Shown: one piece after another, positions 1 through 12,606 of the stretch
How the letters are laid out: the number at the start of each line of letters is the position of its first letter
Numbering within the stretch: the stretch's first letter is position 1
Assembly (NCBI RefSeq): GCF_001522545.3
Contig: NC_031773.1
Location: 42,638,786-42,702,785, forward strand
Length of the DNA stretch: 64,000 nt
Origin: Parus major
Taxonomy: Eukaryota; Chordata; Aves; Passeriformes; Paridae
Reading direction: 5' to 3'
Position numbers and translations under genes: made by a program
The notes under the pieces: generated by a model
What the model was told of the DNA's origin: nothing
Seen by the model: only the letters and a program-made list of their open reading frames with translations
The model's database searches: none

Positions 1-882
1 CAAAATTAACTGGGAACAAACAAGCACAGGATAAGATCACAGTTAACCCTCCCATTAAAACCGCCCATCTTTGCCTTGGCCATAAATCTTCACATGTGTC
101 AACCTAATCTTTGATCATGTTCACAGTCACAGCAAGAAGCTGTGGTGCTACAAAGAGTCTTCTCAGTCACTTGAGGAACAAGTCCTGAGAGCTGCTGAGC
201 TTATGTATTTATGTAAATTCCTATCTCTGTCAAGAAGCTTGCTCATGTATCAGAAAGGAAAGGTGGGGAAAGGAAGGCAGGACAGAAGCTACACACGTCA
301 GCATTACATATCAGCATTACATGTCAGCATTACACCTTCTTCAAGGGAGAGTTAATCAGAAATTTTGCCTTCCATACATCCTTTCTTTGAAGTGGTTGAT
401 TTTGACTTGATTTGACTGCGCAGGAGACATTGCAAACCAGCCTTTGTGCTGATACTGCCAGCCCTCCGGTAGGTAAGGAATCTAGTGCAGACAGCCATCA
501 CAGCACTGCCTAAAACACGCTCAAAAACATCAGTCATGGGGATTACACAATGTATTTCACTGCTGTTTACATGCAGAAATCTCACCATCGGGGTTAATCT
601 TGTAGAAGCAAGTACAATTAGGTGATACTTTGTATGTATGATAAAACCTGAGCCACAGGGCTCTGTGCCAGGCTCCATTCTCATAAATGAGAAAATCCAG
701 AGCAACTCCCCTAACTTCATTGGAGATTACATCAAAGCTGAGCTCAAATTCATATTCTAGGTTCTCACTGCCTACACACAGCCTACAACATTGCCTAAAC
801 TGATCCCTGGCTGCCTCATTTCTGGCACCTTAAAGGAACAGTTAACAAATATGCAAATATATATGGGGGGTTGTATTACCAC
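1..882. other. Intergenic DNA, no gene recognised
   Basis: AT-rich DNA without a recognisable exon or conserved protein. The only structured element I see is the three-copy 13-bp repeat listed separately. A 122-codon antisense open frame spans 352-720, but its translation matches no family I know and shows no domain pattern, so I do not call it a gene. Confidence 0.6.
298..336. repeat. Three-copy 13-bp tandem repeat
   Basis: The unit TCAGCATTACANN is repeated three times head to tail, at 298-310, 311-323 and 324-336. The first eleven bases are identical in all copies and only the last two bases vary. This is a short minisatellite-like duplication with no visible function. Confidence 0.85.
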
Positions 883-952
<70 letters not shown>

Positions 953-953
953 T
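883..953. repeat. (ATT)n trinucleotide microsatellite
   Basis: About 23 uninterrupted ATT units. Read on the + strand it yields a run of isoleucines inside an apparent small ORF, which is an artefact of the repeat. A long pure array of this kind is expected to vary in length. Confidence 0.95.
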
Positions 954-3900
954 ACATATATACTCACATGTATGTAGTGTGAATTATTATTAGCTGTGCT
1001 GGAAATAGAAGCCTAACACCAAGAATTTTCTGGTATGGATTTTACATTTTAATAAGCGCATGTGCACCTATGCGGTATTCACGCAGTGAGTAGAATTTAC
1101 AGACCCATGAGCCATGAAAAAAGGGAGGAGAAAGAAAAGTTTGTCAGAACAACAGAGTGGAAGATAATATGGCAATTTCAAGGTTAATCTTCCAAACTTA
1201 GAGCCCTGAGAAGCAATACTCAGGATGACTGCACTGGAGAAAATAATCAAGTTTTATATAGTGTGTTTTGGACCTTTGACAGAACTTTTAAGTCAGTTTT
1301 CCCATTTCCTAGAGTAGTCCCTTAATAAGGATATCCTGTGGCTTGGGTAGGCCAGTCCCACAGAAAGAACTTCCAGAGAAATTATTTTTAGTCTAATTTC
1401 CTAGAGATACCTGGCTATTGACATGATTACAGAGCCTAGAGATCCATTTGTCTTTCTCCTTGTCCTCTTCCGTGATTTTTAGCCAGTTGCAGCCATATCA
1501 AAAGAGACCTGTAGAACCCTTAAATTAATTACATTCCTACAGTTTTTGTGATCTTTTGGGTCTGGGTGGAGAAGAGAGACCTAAGATACTACTTTTGCCA
1601 TGAGCTCTGAAAACTACTACAAGATATTAAAGGAAGATACCCAGGAGAAGGGAAGTTTAAATGCTCCAGCCATAGGAAAGGCTTCCATCAGAACTTGCAC
1701 TGTATGAGGTGCAGAATCTCAATAGTCACTAAAGCTCGAGTAATCAGAGCTCCCTGGAATCTTCTGCTCAGGGAACTACCTCGTAAAACAATGAGAAACA
1801 CAATGCTTCCACTGGAAAATGCGGTAAGGTGTAGAAGGATAGAATCTGAATGCAGTTTTATGACATTATTCCAGTTTTCTAATAAATCACTAGTAATTTT
1901 CTAATTGCCTGTGACCTTTTAATAGCTACTTTAAAAATCTGTTCTAAAATGATGTCACTTGTTTTTGTGTATGGATTCTTTAGGGGGCTTTAAAAACAAA
2001 ATTTCATGGCAAATGGTAGCACCTTGCATAGAAGATTTGTTGCCTTTGGGTCTTAAGCTGGAGCTTTCCAAGAGCCTTGAAGATAAAACTTTGACTTAAA
2101 TATTATTTCTGTACTCCACACTCACCACAGATACAACTGACATCTGTGGATGGGGTGACTCCTGGGAACTTAACCATTCCATGTGGGAGCTCCCTGTGCC
2201 CCTTCCATCCTTCACCATGGCTCAGCATTCACTTGAGATGAAAGGAAACTGGCTAGAACTCAAGATTTGGAAGAAACTATTGAAAATAGAGAACCCAGAT
2301 CTTGAGTTTGCAGCTGTCTGGACAGTGGATGGGGGAAAAAAGCTCAAATTTCGTGCCTCCTTGCAGCTGTTAACTGTAAAGTTTAAAGCTGACATATTAG
2401 GCACCAAAGACAAACAAATCATGTGCATTTAATTTATCATCCAAGGAAAGAAAATTGGAGTTCCTGTAGTGCATCTTCAGATGGGAAAAACCACACCAAA
2501 ACCTTTCTTTTTAAGATGCCAACAAGTCTCCCAGAGAATGTGTATCCAAGTGTCACAGATGGCAAGCACCACTCTATAAATTATGCAAAAGTACAAATTC
2601 ATCCACTGAATCCTCTGTGAGGGGGTACCGTGCTCATACTTGGAAAAGAAATGTTTGACTAATTTCCAGGAAGTCAAACTTTCTAAACCATACAACTACT
2701 GATACAAGCTTAATGTTTCCAGTTAATACTGATATGCTCTCTTGGCTGCTGAAAGAGACCCTTTCATTTGGTTTAGCTGCACTTCCAGAGACCTCCCCCT
2801 TCCCACGGGACACACCGTGCCCCCATCCCCAGTTACTGCAATCACAGAATGGACATTTCTGTAAGGCCTTTCCGGGCGTGGCACGCTGCTTTACAGATGT
2901 GCTTTCTGCCCGTGCTCAGATCTCATGGATAAAGGGGGAGAGGTGGTTCCCTTTGAAAACAAACACAAAAACAAGCAAGCAAATAGAATGTCTTGTGCCA
3001 GCTGTCAGTGCCAGCGGGGTGTGTGTACCCCTGCGGGCAGCACCACGGCTGAGCTGGCTAAACCAGCCAGGCAGCTGAACCCATTCCTCTCTTACCAGCC
3101 TTCCCAGCTGTGGCAAGGAGCCAGAGCCTGGGCCTTATCTCTTGGATCCCGCCCTCCACAACCACAGCGGATGGCAAAATTACCATTTCCCAAAGGACAT
3201 CATATGGGAGCTCCCCCCACCATCCTCAGCCAGTGGGCTCCAGAACCTCGCAGCGCACGGTGAGCTCTCCTGCACCCCACCTTTGCCAGCTGCTGAGCTT
3301 CTCTAACCTGCCATGGTGCCGGAATGGATGGAGCTCAGGCTCCCCAGCAGTGCCAAGTGCTGCCCTTGGAGCAGGGAAGAGCAGCAGCAGCAGCCTCTGG
3401 CATGGTCGGCTGCGGTGTTACTCATTATTCCAGCCGGATGCATAGCTGGAGTTACAATGATTTCTACCAGCTTGAGAATAAAATTTTAAATGTGCAATTT
3501 CCTGCCCTAAAGGCCTTGAATTTCGACTATGTTTCAAATGTGGGCCTCTCATTTACCTGAAAAAGAGCAAGTGCCTAAATCTCACTCGGGTACTGGTTTT
3601 GGATTCTTCTCATCACTTTCCAAACAATTCTTCTTAAGCTGGGAAATTTAACAAAAGCAGGCTGATTCAATTCCATGCACAAAAGCCAAGTAAAACTGGA
3701 ACTGAAGGGCAGCAGTGGAAGAACTGGGGTCTGGAAGGCAAAGGCCTAATTAGCTGCGGTGTGTTGGAAAATCTGATAAGAAATACCAAGCAGAAGGGAT
3801 TCAGATGATCTGCGCTGACATGGAAGACTCCTGTTGTTTCTTAACCGAGCAAAATGGTAATAAACCTCCTTGTGTGCTGGGTTTGTTAGGACTGGAATGC

Positions 3901-6900
3901 ATTGTGACTAAGGAAAATAAAAGCAGCTCTGACACTTTTAACTGATGAGAGCTTTTTTAATGAGACTAGCTGGCCTGACTTCCCAAATGTTCAGTGGACT
4001 TCTGCTTGAGTGAATGAAAGTGGCTTCATAATTGTAAATATTGCAAAATAAATGCGGTTTAAGTTATGTGGAACCAGTCAAATGTGGAACTCTGAGTTAA
4101 CTGTGGAGTTATAGATTGTATTCAATGAATATGGAAATTGGTTGATTTGGAGATAAAAAGGTATTAAAAAAGGTACCTTGCAGCTCCTTCTCAGGTTTGT
4201 GATTTTACACTTCTTTATCACCTTGTGCCTGCCATGCTAGGCTTCTCCAAATGTGGAGCTTGTTTGAATTCTGAGTTTTCCTAGTACTGGTTTTAATTTT
4301 AGTAATAGAGTTCATTTGGATTTTTTTCTGGATTCTGCTGTGCTAAAACACAGCTACAGGAAACCACCAGTTTTTTAGTGGAAGAACCTAACAAAAACTA
4401 TCAACATTTACAACACTTACAACACTTAGCATTTACAACAAACAGAGAAGGAATGTCAGTAAACATTTAGGATCCTGCTCTTTATTATCTTGACAGTGAG
4501 TTTTCTGAGTTAAAGCAGGCCAAGGGCAAACCCCAAAGAAGCTGGTGTCCATAAACTGTAAACTTTAAAAGACAAAAATCTATTTGTAATCTAAGGTCCC
4601 TCAGAGGTCCCTAAGGTCCCCTGTTTCGTCAATTTTTTCAGCTCAGTTTCTTAACTTATAAAGTTAAACCTTCCTGAAGAAATAGAAAGCAAAGGGAGGA
4701 GTTACTCCATCTGTACCCTGGCATCTCACTGGAGTTCACTGGGTGCAGTAACTGGTTTTGATGAATCAGGAAGAGGTTTCTACAGGCTGCCATTTCCCAC
4801 CTCTGCTTTCTGCAGGATGGCTCCACAAGCCCTGGGGCTATCAACATCTATGTCGGCTCGTGTCTTGCCAGAAGAAGCTGTTGACAACTTAAGTCTTGTG
4901 ATTAATCTACAGACAGAGCTTGCAGGAGATGCTCTGTGAATGCCACTCCCTTTTGACTCTCCTGACCCCGAGGAACAGGCAGAGAGCGCCTACAGGAGGA
5001 GAGGAGACATCCTCACCGTGTGACAGAAGCCAGATAGCAAAATACCCACTGAAAACAGCATACAGAGCTCCAGCTGCCAAGCTACCTGCCCTTAGCTGTC
5101 CTGAGAGGCTTCTGATGAAATGGTTACACTTGTGGAAAATAACCTTTTTGCTGGAGTGCATTCAAGCCAGGAGGGTTGAAGTGAGAATGCCCATCCCATT
5201 CAGTGAGAATGCCATTTCACAGGGCCAGGCAGGCTTGCAGCAGGCAGACAGTGCCTGCAGCCCCACGTCCCCCTGTGCACCTGGCCATCCCAGTGGGGAG
5301 AGGAGCCCTCACCTTCCAAACCTTGATGCAGCAGAAGGACACATCTGAAGTGCTTATTTGGGGAACAAAAGATTGCTTATACCTTGACAGTGGGGCTGCC
5401 TTCAAAACCCTCATTCAAACAGAGCTGTGTTTATTGAATTCCTCTGCACTGAGTATATACATGCCTGAGATTTTAATTCTTTCATAACTGAGAAACACTT
5501 GGTTGTATTTATATCTGAGGTATCAGGATGAGAATTATTATATATTTGAGTGAATTTTGGTCTGTTTAGATCAAGACTGGGCAAAAATCAAGTATGTGGG
5601 ACTTCAGAGGTTCCCCAGGCAGAGACACTCGAGTGGAGGGAAATCTCTCCTCCCCAGTGGCCTGTTTTGTGACAAAGTATGTCATAAAATCTCAGACATG
5701 GAATAAAAAAGCCCACATATTGCTTTTGATAACTACTCACCCTCAGGCTTTCTGAACAGATGGGAGCACTAAACACCAAAATTCTTCAGCTTACAAACTG
5801 GCAAAAGGCCCAGCAGCACTGCTAACAGAAGGAGTTGTACGAGCTCTTCATTATTTACAAATTTAAATTCTTCTGGAAAGAATTAGTGTAATATGTAGGA
5901 CATGATCCCAGGGTTTTGGCAAAAAGTATTAGTAACATGAGCTCTTGATCCTAGGAATTAAATTAGATCTTGGAAGGTTAAAGTGTGATGTTGTCTAATG
6001 TACCAGGAACTTTACATCTAATGGAAAGTTGTTTACACCTGTTGCGAGTGCTTTAGTTAATACATGAAAGTTGGTCTTCCCACAAGGGAATAGACTGGCT
6101 GTTCCTCTCAAATGGTGCCTGTGGAGATTTAGGTGAACATTTCTGGGCTGGAAGAGTGATTATAACACCAGTGCTACATGACCAAAATGCTATATATAAT
6201 TTAGCTCCTACTTTTTGTCAAATGCAAATTTTGCTCCCGAATATCTCCTTGTAGAACCTTCCCGCAAATAATTCAAAATTTAGAAACTTGTACAAAAAGC
6301 ATATTTTAGAATATAAGAGGTGGTGGTTTTTGCTTTTAGGTATAAGAATTTACTTTTAAGGATTCAACTATATCATATGAAAGTAAACCTCCATATGTAC
6401 TACTGCCTTTGTAGCAGGTAATCAAAGAGGGCCTGGAAGCACTTGAAATAAAATGGTGGGAATGGAGGGCTCAGCCATACAGAGCTGTTTCTGTAATTTC
6501 AGGAAACTAAGGAGCTTTGGGTTCTGATGCCAGTGGGAGCTGCCGATTGAGGCAGCATCGAGGCAGTGCGATCTGCTCGGAAGGGAGTGGGAAGCATCGT
6601 GCAGGCATTTCCTGCTTCCCGAGGAGTTTCTGCCAACACACTTCATCTTCTAATTTGGTAAAGGATGATCCATCTGGTATATCAGCTTTGAAGAAAGTAT
6701 GCCCACATTTTGTACTGCAGGCAGCAGCTCCTGAGGGTCAGGACAGTGAGAGACACCCAGGCAGAGATTCAATGAGTGGTGGTTTCCTGCTTGCTGTGCA
6801 ACATGCATCCCCAGAGGGTACCTGCCCATCAGTGGTGTCTGGACGTACCTCTCTCCGAAATACCTTCCTCATTAAACTTTCACTGGCGCTTCCATTGTTT

Positions 6901-9900
6901 CCTTTAAATGTTTTGGTGTTGACACATGTTGTTTTGTTGAAAAATTCCTGTCTGTCTCTGCTCAGTATCTCCTCCTTTAGTAAGCTGTCAGCGCTCCTTG
7001 ATTTGCCAGGCTTATAGCAGTCCCAAAACAAGGAAACTTGCAATATGAATCAGTGATACATAAGTGTCTCCCAGAGGATGCAAGTGATGGAAATCACAGT
7101 TATTGGTTATTATTGGACCAGTGGGACCTTAGGTCTGGAAAAGAGATCATCTTACCAGTTTCACTGTAGTAAAAAGAGCCTCTTCTTTGTTCCCTTGAAG
7201 CCACTAATTGCAATGGCAATTACTTTTGGGCCCCAGTTTTGGGACCATCCACATGGAGTAAGTGAGACTGTTTGAAGCATAGGGATTATCCCAAAACTCC
7301 GGTTTTTGTTGGTTTTGAGTCAGCACATATCTCCAGAAGCAGTCAGACTATGATTACTGCAATGCATTTCAGGAATATCCAAACCAGCTTTAGCCAAGAT
7401 GAAACAGCACTGATTTTTTGCAAGAGTTGAGGAGAGCTGAAGCCTGCTGTTGTTGTGCCATGTTCAGACTAGTGGGAAGGAGGCTCTGACACCATATCTT
7501 TGGATCATAGCAAAGGCAAACTATTTGTTCAGCTGTGCATATGAAGGTGGGCAGGCTCTTCCCCTGCTGAGGAGTTTAGTAGATCTCTCACTGTTTTATT
7601 CTCCAGTCTCCTCTACAGAAGACCATACAGCTTTTTTGCTTTTTTTTTTTTTTTTTTTTTTTTCCCCAGGAAATCTTATATTTCAGTTCCCGCCAATTTG
7701 CCTGCATGGGGCATCAATAAAAAGCAACTGCCTGAGTCAGGCCTCCTTCCATGCATTTGCACTTTTGCTCCTGTCAGGTCTTCTAAAAAATGCACAGTTG
7801 CGTTTGACCACTGCTCTAACCAGAAAAACTCCGAAGGACAACAATTGTTGTCTTTGTTCAGCCCAAGTATCTATGGTTTATCTGCAGCTATGCCCTGGCA
7901 GGTCCTGAGGCAAGCTGGGCTGTGTAACTCGCTTGTTCACCATCCTTCTGTCTCCCACATTTTCTTCATTAGCTTAATTCTTTAAATGAATATTGTTCTT
8001 TCCTACCATTGTGGATGCAATTGTCTGTTGTAATCCTCCTCAATCATCTGCCAAGTACATTAGCAACTAGAGCCCACATCCTAAGACCTGCAAAAGCTAA
8101 AGGTACCAATCCTGCTTTTACACCTGCTGCAAGCAGGCAGGTGAGAAATGATGCAAGCAAAGAGATTTTTATTGGAAAAAAAGAGGACATGGTTATCAGT
8201 CTGGGAAAACACAACACCCATTACCCATTTAAAAATGGAGCTGAGTACTTGTTCTTCTTTTCCAGTAATGGCCAGTACTCTCCCAGTGCCTATCTAGCTG
8301 CCAATAAAACCAGTTGCCTGCACCAAGACCCTCACAAGGGAGAAGCAAGAGAATGCAGAGGCTTGGAGCAGCCATAACAGCTTCAAAAGCTGCTGCTTGA
8401 CCCAACATATGGGGTCTGGAGTGGCTATCTGTTCCCTCAGGACACAAGCTCAGGGACAGCAGTAATGACTTCACATGGTGTTGGTTAACCTGTGAATAAA
8501 TAGCTCATGCAAATAAAACCTTGTTGTAGCACCTCTCTAGGGAAAAAAGAAAAAAAAATAAGATGGTGATTGGACTTGCCAAAGCAACGTGAATGTGTTA
8601 AGAAGAAAATTTTAAATTTTTGGAGGGTGCTTTCCTCCTGTTGGGGAGCAGATATCAAAGGCTTCATGTTCCTTTGAAATGAGGTAAATACCATGGACTG
8701 CTCTGATCCAAAACCAAAAACAATCATGGAGTAGGGCAGGAGAAGGTCTGTGCCTACATACATGTGGTTATTCACACACACACATTAGGCAGGAGACTGC
8801 TAGAGCTTTCTCTGAACAATTTCAGCAGTGTTTTGAGTTCTACAGTCTGACACATTCCAGCCATTTAATGAGAATCTGGGGATTTTTATTGAGCTCACAT
8901 TTAGGGAATTGAGCAGACTATTTTCCTATGGGAACATCAGATCTGTACCTTGCACAGAAATCACATGAAGTCACCCTTAATTCCCTTGCTTTAGTTTCTT
9001 AAATCCAGGATTTTGGAGAATACAGGGGAAGTGAAACAAGGTGATATAAAACTAACAGAAAAATGTGAAATTCTTCTCAAAGTCTTGACATTGAAATGCG
9101 TGCCTGAAACTCATTCTTGCATGAGCTAATATCAGGCAAGTGAAAGCAACTGGCTATGAATAGAGGCAAATTTCTGTTTAAAGTATGAAATTCCCTCCAC
9201 AATCAAGAACAGCTCTCTGAGGCTATTTGTCAGGCCCTCACCATGCTGCACTGTAACAAATTGATTTCAGACAGACTATCAGTGAAATTATATCTGACTT
9301 GGCCAGATGCCAGAAACATAAAAGAGATTATGATTTCCAAGAAAAAAATTTATGATTTCAAGGATGAGGACATGGTCTCTATCACCTGCAGAACCATGAA
9401 TTGCAGGCTAGTGGCTCCCAATATTTCATAGGAAAGGCTCACTGCAGAAAATTGGTAGTATTATGTGCCTTTCCCTCAATCCCAAAACCCCGCTGCTTTT
9501 CCTCCTGTCACTTGTCCTTTGTGCTGCTGCTATCACCACTCCTCTCTTCTCTGGCCATCCAATACAGGACTCCTGCCATGTCCTCCCTTCTTTTTGTCAT
9601 TGTCTCTCAGAGGAGAACCAGGTGAGTGCTTTGTCAGTGGTTTTCAGCTGGCATCTGTCCAGGTGTTGTTGGGGAGATGACTTGACAGCATCATATTTTC
9701 TTCTTTTATCTGAAGATACTGAAAAATGCAGATGGGCTTTTTAGCATCTGTTGAGTTATGTGCTTTTCATGTGCAATTTCATAACCACTGAGGTCTGCAA
9801 ATAAATGTTCTCAGGTCTAAATATAGCATTAGACTACTGTAACAGTATTGCATTTATATTCAGGAGTTCCAAACAGAACAATGGTCACTTAAAATAGTGA

Positions 9901-12549
9901 GGATAATGTGAAGAATCAGTTTGAAAAAATCTGCAGTTGACTAAAAGCATACCTGAAACAACACTGTCCTAATGATGGTGGAGAACATGTTAGCAATTTG
10001 GAATAGGATTAATTGATCATCTTCTTTCCCTAATTCTTTTTATGAGTTTATGTAATAACAGAGATGCATAGTTTATTTTCAGCAACTTCCTCTCATATCA
10101 TAAGAATCAGGATTTTTAGCCCTCTATAAATATTGGATGTTTATGGAATACTTCTTAAAGTTTTCTTTTAGATCTTTTTCTTATTAACCCTGCTCACCTT
10201 TCACTCGTGCACTTTAATAAAAAGATGTTCCATTATTCTTTTGTGAGGAAATATCTTAACTGCAGCTGATGGAAGTCCATTGGCAGCTCTGAGAAAAGGG
10301 TTATTGTATGAGCCTTTGGGTAACCAAAGGCAGCCCCACAAAACCTGGTGTCACAGGCTAAAGTAAATCAAGGCATGCTGTTAAAATGGCAATCTCGTAT
10401 TTGGAGAAACTGTTTTTGACAAGTGATTTGGTAGCGGCACCCAGTGGCTAAAATACAGACTGCAAAATTTACTAGCCCCAAAATTTCCCAGCTCCCTTGT
10501 GTTTGTGTCCATCCGGTAAAAAGCTTCCAGCTAAGCTGAGGGAGCTACAAGCAAGAGGGACCTGTTTACAGCCTCTTTCGAGGCTCTTTACGAGTAATAA
10601 AAGAGTTAGATGTTGAGGTATACCCTTAGAATATGCTCTTTTGCACTGGAACAGCTAAATATACATATTTTCTTAACATTTCCTTGTGCAAATGCTGCAG
10701 TTGCCATGGGAGGATTATATAACGATTTGTGGGAAGGGATGTGATCCTCATAGGAAGTAAAATATCTTCAGTGATTTCCTATATATAGTCTATGCTATAG
10801 CACACTATATCCTTCTCTGCCTTTGACACTACATCTATTTCTATTTACACTTGTATGTGCATCTTACATGTCATTTTATATACATACATTACATATATGA
10901 TGTGTGTCCACTTGTGTGTTTGCACACGTATTTTGCAGGAAAACAAATAGGCAGACCAAGAATACCAATACAAAGGGTCCACTATCTGCTGGTCCACGTT
11001 GCTTACAATTTAAAAGCTGCCATAAGGCTGTGCAGTATCAACACCTCCCAAGTCAGACATGTATCTTCATGTTTGTGGAAGATACACTGGGGCTGTATTA
11101 TTGGCCCCCTGAAAGCATCCATCCCAGACAGGTGTGAAGGCAGCTGATGCTCCACTCCACTGCAGGTTTCGTGTCCCATGTCTGGGTAACAGGAGCAGGA
11201 GAGCTGCAGTGACACTGGCTGTGACCTAGGTTAATTGGAGAGATGCTGCCATCCCTTAACTGTGGGTACAAAAGCTTCTGTTTCCATATCATCTCTGCTG
11301 TCAGCAAAAGTCTCATGGACTTCCCCAAGACATGGGGGTTTTGCTGCATGTCCTTGAGCCGGGGGACTGAGCCCCAAAACCCTTTCAGGAACCCTCAGTG
11401 CTGAACCTTGGGGTGTTTGTCCATAGAGGGACAAGTACTCTGGCAGTAGCAGCTGAAATCTTCTTGCTATAATAATTAATGTATTTGTATATTCTCAGTT
11501 GAAGCTCTTAGTGCACCACATAAAAGTAAAATAACATTTTCAAGGCTGTGTAAGATCAGTACTAATATGGAAACTGCCAACACACCCTTCAGAGGAGATA
11601 ATAAACACAGGTGTTGCAAGGTGCAGGTGGTTACCAATCTGTGGCCAGCTGTGGTAGTTCAAAGCAATGACTTTGAGCACAAGAAGCTGGAAAGCAGCAG
11701 CAGCAAGTGCCATGAAATGTTCAAAAACTGGAAAAGCTGGCTGACATGAGAGGAAGGGAGAGTGAGCACTGTCTGAGGGGCTCAGCACTGACCTCACCTG
11801 CTGGTTTGTGGTTGTAAGGACAGATGATAGATCACTGCTGCCTTCTCACACTCATTTGTGAAGCTCAAGGGGAAGCTGTAAAGAACTCTAACCATGAAGA
11901 GCCTTAAAAATGTGGATCAGCAAGTGTCATGCTGTTCTGTTCCTTGTGCACCAAGGAAAATGCCTGGCAGGAAAGTTTCCAAAGCAGTTTCTGTTCCAGC
12001 TGCTCCTCTTAGTTGTAAGTCTCCTTCCAACCACAGCAGACTTTAGCATCAGAGAGAATAGTTACACATGCAATTCTCACTTTGGTGAGTTGTTCCTCCT
12101 CTGGAAACCACTGGCTGAGTGAACATCCTGCCATACAAACATTCACTTCTTAAGCAGAAGCTGTTGGAGTTTGGAAGAAGCAAACATCTCTAATTCCCAC
12201 CACTTTTCTAGGGTTTCCTCCTCACACAGCAGATGCAAATCCACATCAGTCACCCATCTTCATGGATACTTTCACAGGCTGGATCATGAGCTTGATTCTC
12301 CATTTTCAGTCTCCTGCTGCTGGGCAGACCCTTAAGGAGCAGGATGGAACAGGGAGAGTTTCCTAAACAGTCAGAGAAGACCAGTTTCAGCTCATGCATT
12401 CAAGCTCTGCCTTATGATCAATGCAGCACAGAATCAGCTCATTTTGGGAGGCAGCAGATTCTTCACCACTGACGACTCTTACAAACAGGAGAGGTAAAAA
12501 AAAATCTCAAGAATTATTTACTTGTAGCTCTTCCTCCATTATGAGAGAG
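954..12549. other. Intergenic DNA, nothing recognised
   Basis: About 11.6 kb with no recognisable coding exon, RNA gene or full-length mobile element. Open frames are short, scattered in all frames and end at random stops. A pure T24 tract lies at 7640-7663. Segments around 2.7-3.4 kb and 4.9-5.4 kb are somewhat richer in GC, but their translations show no domain signature. Confidence 0.55.
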
Positions 12550-12606
12550 AGGATGGACTAGAAGACCTCTCAAGGTAATCTGCAGCCCTATTTTCTATGA
12601 TTTCTA
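12550..12606 (+). mobile_element. CR1 LINE 3'-end fragment
   Basis: The segment reads GATGGACTAGAAGACCTC, then a short C-rich stretch, then TTTTCTATGATTTCTA. That is the usual layout of the CR1 3' end (a GGACTAGATGATCTC-like block followed by a TCTATGATT-type tail). It is 5'-truncated and diverged, as most avian CR1 copies are. Identification is by memory of the family consensus. Confidence 0.6.

Noticed and set aside
791..982. Small ORF with a long isoleucine run
   Set aside because: It is a direct translation of the (ATT)n microsatellite.
7640..7663. T24 tract as the tail of a retroposed gene or SINE
   Set aside because: No SINE body, processed pseudogene or flanking direct repeat is recognisable around it.
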